Of a stretch of 64,000 bases of DNA, positions 56,471-64,000 are shown one piece after another (the stretch's first letter is position 1; every line of letters starts with the position of its first letter). Source of the DNA: Chaenocephalus aceratus (Eukaryota > Chordata > Actinopteri > Perciformes > Channichthyidae); assembly GCA_023974075.1 (NCBI GenBank), contig JAMFTG010000759.1:1-64000 (forward strand), written 5' to 3'. The notes beneath the pieces are model-generated. The model saw nothing but the letters and a program-made list of their open reading frames with translations. It was not told the DNA's origin and did not search any database. Made by a program: the position numbers and the translations under genes.

Positions 56471-58047
56471 CCTCCTTTTCCCCTCTCTCGCCAAGTGAGG
56501 TTCTTACCCTCATTACCTCTGCCCACCCTACCACCTGTCCTCTGGACCCTATCCCTTCAAACCTCCTTCAGACTATCGCTCCTGATATTCTACCGTTTCT
56601 CTCCCATTTCATCAACACTTCTCTAACTTCTGGTCACTTTCCAAACAGTCTCAAGGAGGCAAGAGTAAACCCTCTCCTAAAGAAACCCACTCTCAACCCG
56701 TCTGATGTTATAAACTACAGGCCTGTCTCTCTCCTCCCGTTCCTGTCTAAAACACTTGAACGCGCTGTCTTTAAACAACTCTCCTGTTATCTCCATCAGA
56801 ACAACCTTCTGGATCCGCACCAGTCTGGTTTCAAGGCAGGTCACTCCACAGAAACTGCCCTCATTGCTGTCACTGAGGAACTGCACACTGCTAAAGCAGC
56901 CTCCCTCTTCTCTGTCATCATCCTGTTGGACCTGTCTGCTGCATTCGACACGGTGAACCATCAGATCCTCCTTCGCACTCTCCAAGAACTTGGAGTTTCA
57001 GGCTCTGCACTTTCCCTCCTCACCTCATACCTCAAAGACCGTACCTACAGGGTAACTTGGAGAGGGTCCGAGTCCGACCCTTGTCAATTAACTACTGGGG
57101 TCCCTCAGGGCTCTGTTCTTGGTCCCCTCCTCTTCTCCCTGTACACAAACTCGCTCGGATCTGTCATTAGCCCGCATGGTTTTTCATACCACTGCTACGC
57201 TGACGACACCCAATTAATTCTGTCCTTTCCCCGCTCAGAGACCCAGGTCGTCGCACGCATCTCTGCTTGTTTAGCTGACATCTCTCAGTGGATGTCTGCT
57301 CATCATCTCAAGCTCAACCTTGACAAAACTGAACTGCTTTTCCTTCCGGGAAAAGATTGTCCCACTCTTGACCTGACCATCAACATCGGCACCTCTGTTG
57401 TTTCCCCGACCCAGACTGCAAGGAATCTGGGTGTGATCCTAGATAACAACCTGTCCTTCACTGCAAACATCGCTGCTACAACCCGCTGCTGCAGATACAC
57501 GCTTTACAACATCAGGAGGATGCGTCCCCAGCTGACACAGAAAGCCACGCAGGTTCTGGTCCAGGCTTTCGTCACCTCACGCCTAGACTACTGCAACTCC
57601 CTCCTGGCTGGTCTACCTGCATGTGCCATCCGACCTCTGCAGCTCATCCAGAATGCAGCGGCTCGTCTGGTCTTCAACCTTCCTAAATGTTCCCACACCA
57701 CGCCACTCCTCCGCTCCCTCCACTGGCTTCCGGTAACTGCTAGAATTCACTTCAAGACACTGGTACTTGCGTACCATGCTGCAAATGGATCCGACCCTTC
57801 CTACATCCAGGACATGGTTAAACTGTACACCCCAGCGCGTGCTCTACGCTCTGCATCAGCCAAACAACTCGCTGCACCCTCGCTGCGAGGGGGACCCAAG
57901 TTCCCATCAGCAAAAACACGTGGGTTTGCTATCCTGGCTCCAAAATGGTGGAATGAGCTCCCCATTGACATCAGGACGGCAGAAAGCTTACACACCTTCC
58001 GGCGCAGACTGAAAACTCATCTCTTTCGACTCCACCTCGAGCGATAG
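56443..58047 (+). CDS. L2/Rex1-type reverse transcriptase
   Basis: A 534-residue open frame with PLLKKPTLNPSDVINYRPVS, LDLSAAFDTVNH (motif A), GVPQGSVLGPLLF (motif B), HCYADDTQL (motif C), NLGVILD, SRLDYCNSLLAG and the end FRRRLKTHLFRLHLER. All catalytic Asp residues are present and no stop interrupts it. The first Met is inside a duplicated unit and is not the natural start; the domain belongs to a larger ORF2. Confidence 0.9.
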   Translation: MGPPSTRTLTSFSPLSPSEVLTLITSAHPTTCPLDPIPSNLLQTIAPDILPFLSHFINTSLTSGHFPNSLKEARVNPLLKKPTLNPSDVINYRPVSLLPFLSKTLERAVFKQLSCYLHQNNLLDPHQSGFKAGHSTETALIAVTEELHTAKAASLFSVIILLDLSAAFDTVNHQILLRTLQELGVSGSALSLLTSYLKDRTYRVTWRGSESDPCQLTTGVPQGSVLGPLLFSLYTNSLGSVISPHGFSYHCYADDTQLILSFPRSETQVVARISACLADISQWMSAHHLKLNLDKTELLFLPGKDCPTLDLTINIGTSVVSPTQTARNLGVILDNNLSFTANIAATTRCCRYTLYNIRRMRPQLTQKATQVLVQAFVTSRLDYCNSLLAGLPACAIRPLQLIQNAAARLVFNLPKCSHTTPLLRSLHWLPVTARIHFKTLVLAYHAANGSDPSYIQDMVKLYTPARALRSASAKQLAAPSLRGGPKFPSAKTRGFAILAPKWWNELPIDIRTAESLHTFRRRLKTHLFRLHLER

Positions 58048-58251
58048 AATTACTAACAGAGCACTTATATACTAATAAAGGACTGGCTTATCTATAGCCA
58101 GTTGAGTAGCACTTGAAATACTTGGCTCTATGAAACCTGATGTACTTATATGATTCTGTTTTCTTCAAGGTTGTGTCTTCCTGGTCGAATGTACTTATTG
58201 TAAGTCGCTTTGGATAAAAGCGTCAGCTAAATGCAATGTAATGTAATGTAA

Positions 58252-58423
58252 TTCCACACTCGCAAAATACAACATGGATGCCGCTTTGTTGTTGTAGCGT
58301 TATCGTTCCGTGATAAACTAAGACAATGGGAACATCATGTTGGTGAACGTATAAATAGATTAATTGTATTTCGTGACTATAACACGGCAGTATATAAATA
58401 AAGCTGTATTGTATATCAACCCA

Positions 58424-58473
<50 letters not shown>

Positions 58474-58690
58474 ATTCCACACACGCCAAATGTATTCTGT
58501 TTTGTAGTTCGACAGACATTGTTCTGTGAGAAACGAAAACAATGGTAACATCGTGTTGGTGAACACTTATCAATAGATAATTGTATTTCGTGACTATAAC
58601 ACGGCAGTATATAAATAAAGCTATATTGTATATCAGTCTATATATATATATATATATATATATACACTGTTATTTCACACATGCTAAATG
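58252..58690. repeat. Tandem duplication of about 220 bp with (TA)n tracts
   Basis: Unit 1 (58252-58469) and unit 2 (58470-58664) share ATTCCACAC, ACAATGG(G/T)AACATC(A/G)TG, TTGTATTTCGTGACTATAACACGGCAGTATATAAATAAAG-type blocks and end in (TA)n (58427-58469; 58639-58664). A third start (TTATTTCACACATGC) follows. It lies just before a splice-acceptor-like site and may be intron of the piggyBac-like remnant. Confidence 0.85.
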
Positions 58691-58781
58691 GAGGAATTAT
58701 TTCTGATTTGAGTTACATTTTTGAAAGAATAAGCCAGTGAAGTAATCAAAGTAATTGTTTTTTCCACATTTGTTTTCACAG

Positions 58782-59560
58782 TGATGAGGACGAGTATCAA
58801 ATGGCTTCTGGATCACAGCCATCAACATCTGCCTCATCCGAGCTACGACGTGCATCAGATCAGCATACAGTTGCCCCAGAGCCATCAATATCCAAGCTAC
58901 GCCGCCGGACTTCTGCACCAGTACTAACTCAGCCTCCCTCTGCATCTTCTGATTCAGTGGACAGACTGTCAGGAGGAAAGTGAAACGGCTAGTGTGTGGC
59001 AGACTAAGATTGTTACCGTTCCTGACGCTGTGGTGGAATACAACAGAAGCATGGGCTGCGTGGATGTGTCCGATGCTTTGATTGGGTACTACAGCGTTCA
59101 CCACAAAACCATGAAATGGTACAAGACTTGTTTTTACCATTTTCTGGACACTGCAGTGGGGACAGCTTCCTTCTCCACGAGGAGCTGCACAAGATGAGGG
59201 GTGACCCCGGCAGGATGAAGCCACACACCCAGAAGTCCTTCAGGGAGCAGCTTGCTGCACACACGAGGGGTGAAGTCCCTGCAGCACCACCACCACTCCC
59301 CCCATCATCACTCGTATGCATTCCCAAGTATTATGGGGAAGATGCCACCGCGCTCAGGAGGTGCTCACATAGGTGAAGACCTATCTACTGCACTAAGTGC
59401 CTGGTGCCTCAATTCAAAAACACTAAACACATTCAGGTTGTGGACATTTTTTCTTTTTTGCCAGTGTTTACAACAAAAATGCTTGTGGTGTTATTTCGGT
59501 TTTAGTGTCGTTTTTTTAGTGTTATTTTTCAAATAAATCTGCTCCTGTTAGAGACACATT
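58782..59560 (+). pseudogene. piggyBac-like transposase remnant (N-terminal piece joined to C-terminal part)
   Basis: After an acceptor-like TTTTCACAG, a frame reads DEDEYQMASGSQPSTSASSE (acidic/Ser-rich start). From 58984 another frame gives [32 protein letters not shown], the conserved piggyBac late catalytic region with its Asp, then [15 protein letters not shown] and QKSFREQL in a third frame. A C-terminal Cys-rich relic (CTKCLVPQFKNTKH-type) is near 59390-59430, and AATAAA is at 59532-59537. The central catalytic part is deleted. No TTAA-flanked ends were found. Confidence 0.75.
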
Positions 59561-60059
59561 TATCCTGTTTCCTAATTTTTATTGTGTAAGTAAACCTTCC
59601 TATAAGTGTTAGTCAGATGATAAACATGTAAGGACTGTGGCAAAGTCCACACACAAAAAAAAATTAAATGTTTTATTTTTTTATTTATAAAAACACTTGT
59701 ATTTAGATGGAATGATTACCTATAGTGATGATAAAATTATTTTTACAGTATGGTACCTGAAAAAGGTCAAATGGCACTGATGGTATCCAAATGTGCCAAA
59801 ATGTGCCCAAAGGTCAGTCCGCCTGGACTACTTTTTGCTAAACCTCTCTAAAAAGGTCAAATTTAACTTGTTTTGCATCAATCTTGATACAGGGTACTTA
59901 TTATATGTTCTACTTTGGATTCCTAAAGCTTTTAGTCTACCATACCATCATTCAAGGGTGGTTTTCACTATAAGTAATGGGTTTTTTTTAGGCGGAGGTA
60001 AGAATTTACCTTTTTTTACTATGTTCCATCTGAATTTACTCTGACACAGAAACATCTAT
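59561..60059. other. Non-coding AT-rich DNA
   Basis: T-rich and A-rich stretches, no gene and no recognised repeat. Confidence 0.5.
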
Positions 60060-60191
60060 ATTGATTCTGACACTTCTACATCCAACTCACAGATGTAACC
60101 TTGCTTTGATAAAATAAATTATTCATACAACCCTTTTAGAAGTTAAGTTATAGTCATTTGTTTTGGGCATTTTCGAGCCTGAAACCTGAAA
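60060..60191 (+). repeat. Dispersed repeat R2, copy 2
   Basis: Same family as 9625-9742. Its right side is cut at the beginning of R1 copy B, so R1 inserted into or next to it. Confidence 0.65.
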
Positions 60192-60323
60192 AACCAACAC
60201 ACTCTCACTCCCTAAGCGTCCAATAGCGACGTTTGGTCAGTGTCCGTGGCGTCCAATTGTGACGCTCCTAGGCTCCTTCAGCGTCATAAAGGGACGCAAA
60301 TAGCTTTCAACTGATTGCAATGT

Positions 60324-61789
60324 CCGCCCGGAAATGCTGAAGGCTCTGGGTGTTGAGGGACTGTCATGGTTGACACGTCTCATCAACGTTGCGTGGAAGT
60401 CGGAAACAGTGCCGAAGGAGTGGCAGACCGGGGTGGTGGTTCCCCTTTTTAAAAAGGGGGATCAGAGGGTGTGTGCCAATTACAGAGGCATCACACTACT
60501 CAGCCTCCCCGGGAAAGTTTACTCCAAGGTACTCGAAAGGAGGGTCAGGCCGATTGTCGAACCTCAGATTGAGGAGGAACAATGCGGATTCCGTCCTGGT
60601 CGTGGAACGACGGATCAGCTTTTTACTCTCGCAAGGATCCTGGAGGGGGCTTGGGAGTACGCTTATCTGGTCTACATGTGTTTTGTAGACTTGGAGAAGG
60701 CGTATGACCAAGTTCCCAGGGAGTTACTGTGGGAGGTGCTGCGGGAGTATGGGGTGAGGGGGTCTCTACTCAGGGCCATCCAATCTCTGTACTCCCAAAG
60801 CGAGAGCTGTGTCCGGGTCCTCGGCAGTAAGTCGGACCCATTTCCGGTGAGGGTTGGCCTCCGCCAGGGCTGCACTTTGTCACCAATCCTGTTTGTAATA
60901 TACATGGATCGGATTTCGAGGCGTAGTCGTGGGGGAGGAGGTCTGCGGTTCGGTGGACTAAGGATTGCACCACTGCTTTTTGCAGATGATGTGGTTCTGA
61001 TGGCTTCATCGGTCTGCGACCTTCAGCACTCACTGGATCGGTTCGCAACCGAGTGTGAAGCGGCTGGGATGAGGATCAGCACCTCCAAATCTGAGGCCAT
61101 GGTTCTCAGCAGGAAACCGATGGACTGTCCACTCCAAGTAGGGAATGAGTCCTTACCCCAAGTGAAGGAGTTCAAGTATCTCGGGGTCTTGTTCTCGAGT
61201 GAGGGAACAATGGAGCGTGAGATGGGCCGGAGAATCGGAGCAGCGGGAGCGGTACTGCAGTCGCTTTACCGCACCGTTGTGATGAAAAGGGAGCTGAGCC
61301 AGAAGGCAAAGCTCTCTGTCTACCGGGCCATTTTCGTTCCTACCCTCACCTATGGTCATGAAGGATGGGTCATGACCGAAAGAACGAGATCGCAGATACA
61401 AGCGGCCGAGATGGGTTTCCTCCACCGGGTGGCTGGTGTCTCCCTTAGGGATAAGGTGAGAAGTTCGGTCATCAGGGAGGGACTCAGAGTTGAGCCGCTC
61501 CTCCTTCGCGTCGAAAGAAGCCAGTTGAGGTGGTTCGGGCACCTAGTTAGGATGCCACCTGGGCGCCTCCCTAGGGAGGTGTTCCAGGCACGTCCAGCTG
61601 GGAAGAGACCAAGGGGTAGACCTAGGACCAGGTGGAGGGATTATATCTCTTCGCTGGCCTGGGAGCGCCTTGGGATCCCCCAGTCAGAGCTGGTTGATGT
61701 CGCCAGGGAAAAAAAGTTTGGGGCTCTCTGCTGGAACTGCTACCCCCGCGACCCGACCACGGATAAGCGGGAGAAGATGGATGGATGGA
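60324..61789 (+). mobile_element. Rex3 (RTE-clade) LINE, 5'-truncated, 12-bp target duplication
   Basis: TGATTGCAATGT flanks both sides (60312-60323 and 61790-61801), and copy A of R1 shows the uninterrupted site. The element ends in GATGG/ATGGATGG units after CGACCCGACC...GGATAAGCGGGA, the typical Rex3 3' end. It begins inside ORF2, so the endonuclease is missing. At 1,466 bp it is a standard truncated copy. Confidence 0.92.
60334..61779 (+). CDS. Rex3 reverse transcriptase, 5'-truncated
   Basis: The frame covers KEWQTGVVVPLFKKGD, NYRGITLLSLPGKVYSKVLE, CGFRPGRGTTDQ, MCFVDLEKAYDQVPR (motif A), GLRQGCTLSPILF (motif B), PLLFADDVVLM (motif C), FKYLGVLF, TYGHEGWVMTERTRS and LRWFGHLVRMPPGRLPREV. 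RT motifs are intact. Near 61720 the frame departs from the usual C-terminus, whose LLELLPPRPDHG ending is readable in another frame, so a one-base shift is likely. Because of it the frame runs out of the element to 61959. Confidence 0.9.
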
Positions 61790-62572
61790 TGATTGCAATG
61801 TATTCCCATCTGCGTCGGGATGTGACGCTCATGGAAGCACGGCATTCGTTTATGCCGGCTGCCCTTAAAGGCAATGTGAGCGTCCATTCCCATTGGATAA
61901 CGGAGAATTGTACACCCGGAAGTAAGTATTCCTGTTACTGTCGATTGATTTTACAGTGATATCTGCACTACTCATCGACTAAAAAACACCAGATTATCCT
62001 TGTTAATTACACAACATTGATTGGTTTAAATTGTGTGCAATGCTTTTGTATTTTTCCCCTTCGATTCGGAGAAACAAATATTTTTTCTGAGTAAAGGATG
62101 GCAGAAGACACTACACTACCCAGAATCCCCGGCTATCGTTTGGACTACACCATGTGCTCTGTTTGACAAACCCCGTTTTTTTCACCATTCATTCCGATGG
62201 CTGGCGTCTATGTCACATGATCTTCAAATTTCTCCCTGCAGAAAAAGAAAACATGGCCGAAATTCGTTTTATTCTCGGTAGAAAATGCCTATTTTAAAGT
62301 TAGTTTGGCCATTAAAATGCGTTTTGATGTCATTTGATGCGAGAAATATGAGTTGTTATTTCAGATTATGTGTGCAGTGGATGTACATGATCTTTAGTTT
62401 GCTAGTTATTATGAAGATTACTTCAGGAAATCGCGACGTTTTCATTATTACCAAGGTGGTTGCTAGGGACGCTGCTATCGATATTATTTCTGTTATGTTG
62501 TGTAACTGTTTAATGGTGTTATATTTATTGCTACCCCCTTCCCCCGTCAATGTATAGTGTTGGTCCACAGCC

Positions 62573-64000
62573 TAAACATATTAGTTTAACAAAATCCGCA
62601 TCTAAAGATAGCCTACGCTATTTTCCCCTGTGCAATTCCAGTCTCACATCTCACAGCACATCGTCATTAACAAATACCGGAAACAGACCGAAAACATTTT
62701 TAAAAATAATAATAATACTTTATTCCGAGTGTGCTTGCTTTTCTCTTTGAAAGTCATCACATAACGGCATTGTAATACACGGTTTGGCTGCATTACATAT
62801 TACATATCTGCCGTAGTTCTGTATTTATAGAGCCCTGATGAGAAGACAAACATGAGGAACTGAAAACGTGACGTGGATCATAAATATATCAGTCATTAAA
62901 CAACATCTTACATTTATTTTCACACAATACGTCTCCTTGCAGTATCAACACTAATTCGGCTCACTTTTATATTTGATCCAATTGGTAGATGGCTGTATTT
63001 ACACCATAAAGGTGCACAGCTGATATAAAGGGACACCTGGTGGTTAAAGCATGTTATTGAATGTAATTATTTGTATTATTAGATATTAATACGATCCCTA
63101 TAAAGTATATTCATTACTCGTTATTCTCTACTAATAGTTAATTAAAGACTGTATGTAATGACTATTTTGCACATCCCTTTCAAGATTTCATGATTTTCTA
63201 AGGTTTATTGACATATCATATCGGCCTACACAACTGTGGTGTAGTTCTGCACTGAATGAAAAACTTGGGTTGCAGGTTCCTCAATAGTGCATTACAAGAC
63301 ATCTATCAATATTTGTGCATACCTCCAGCAATGTTAACTATGTTGAAGCACTTATTTTAACTGATATTATACATAATGTATTATACTCTTATAAGATGTA
63401 TGTAGATATTTCATCTCCGGCCTTGTCAGGTATTGAACAATCAATAAATAAAGAACACAGAATTGTTGAATATAAAACACAGAATTTGTGTGATTATACT
63501 AAATTATTTTCAAATAAACACAACTGCATATTTAACTGTTACACATGCTGATGTAACGCAAATGTTCCAACTTGGGATCAATAAAGTATATCTTATCTTA
63601 AGCTGATCGATGGCTACTGCCATATTTGCAAAATGTGCCTCTGAACCTTGACAAGTGCATGTTTCAGGCTTATCAATTAATGTAATGTAATGTTATCACA
63701 GGGGTCACACACATAAGACCAGCTGTTAAATAAAGCTCTTCTGACCTAAGCTGGCATGTGGGTATATATATTAATACTGCCCATAATGGGCACAAGCAAT
63801 TTTCACCCATTTATTAATTATATGTTTTAAATGTGAGTGTTTCCTGTCCCCTAAACCTCCAGGGATGTACACAGTTTAATACTGGCAACTTCTTATTATG
63901 GGAAATACGAAAACGTCTTTTAAAACTACAACTCCCAGTAGAGACGTGCCATAGAGAACATGTTGCGAAACAGAATAGCCAGCATGTGTAGTTCTGGGGA
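62573..64000. other. Non-coding; LINE/SINE-like tail near 63.6 kb
   Basis: AT-rich sequence with no gene. 63562-63600 (GGGATCAATAAAGTATATC then TTATCTTA) resembles a fish LINE/SINE 3' tail. The last 100 bp show nothing recognisable. Confidence 0.5.

Larger units (their letters stand above)
54790..58251 (+). mobile_element. L2/Rex1-type LINE, nearly full ORF2
   Basis: A GC-richer leader (about 54950-55120) is followed by endonuclease (55124-55875), linker (55952-56470) and an intact RT frame (56443-58047). The 3' end has GTCGCTTTGGATAAAAGCGTC followed by AATGT repeats ending at 58251, a tail widespread in fish CR1/L2-group LINEs. The 5' boundary is approximate. Three or more frameshifts keep it from coding a full protein. 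Confidence 0.8.
60192..62572 (+). repeat. Dispersed repeat R1, copy B, carrying a Rex3 insertion
   Basis: The sequence outside the Rex3 (60192-60323 and 61790-62572) is the inverted counterpart of 1-905. Ends are ACCAACAC and GTGTTGGT. Small indels separate the copies, for example CCCCTTCCCCC near 62538 versus a shorter form in copy A. No transposase. Confidence 0.75.

Noticed and set aside
61780..61959. C-terminal extension of the Rex3 protein
   Set aside because: This part is R1 repeat sequence beyond the 12-bp target duplication; the frame reads through because of a probable one-base shift.

Overview
The window is nuclear DNA from a ray-finned (teleost) fish. The last coding exon of a BCL11B-type zinc-finger gene near the left end shows it is vertebrate. 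The repeats show it is fish: a Rex3 (RTE-clade) LINE with a GATG-type tail, several L2/Rex1-type LINEs, many short hAT elements with 8-bp target duplications, TTAA-flanked piggyBac-like elements, a THAP/P-like element and abundant (CA)n tracts. No species assignment is possible from the sequence alone.

Layout. 1-905: one copy of a dispersed repeat (family R1). 906-4178: non-coding, probably intron. 4179-6196: terminal bcl11b exon, riddled with small indels, then a 3'UTR to about 8670. 8.7-15.7 kb: intergenic DNA holding a 2.7-kb P-like/THAP element with a hAT element inside it. 15.75-27.84 kb: a decayed Ty3/Gypsy element (Gypsy-B) opened up by several DNA transposons, including an 859-bp near-perfect foldback with telomere-like repeats. 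28.02-30.06 kb: an internally deleted piggyBac-like element with intact ends. 30.59-38.24 kb: a three-level nest, an L2 inserted antisense into an L2 that is itself inserted into a TTAA-type DNA element. 38.2-40.7 kb: intergenic DNA. 40.7-44.7 kb: an L1/Tx1-type LINE split by a solo LTR. 45.19-53.62 kb: a second Gypsy (Gypsy-A), better preserved but dead, split by two hAT elements. 54.8-58.25 kb: an L2/Rex1-type LINE. 58.25-59.56 kb: a piggyBac-like remnant. 60.19-62.57 kb: a second, inverted R1 copy carrying a Rex3 insertion. 62.57-64 kb: nothing recognised.

The only host gene seen is bcl11b, a developmental transcription factor. Everything else with coding capacity is transposon-derived and almost all of it is broken. 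The most informative structures are the exact target-site duplications, which give a readable insertion order, and several structures that gene annotation does not explain: palindromes kept just inside diverged piggyBac ends, RFX-type X-box palindromes inside transposons, a 33-bp-arm hairpin, and the clustered indels confined to the bcl11b exon. I found no evidence for a wholly new molecular system.
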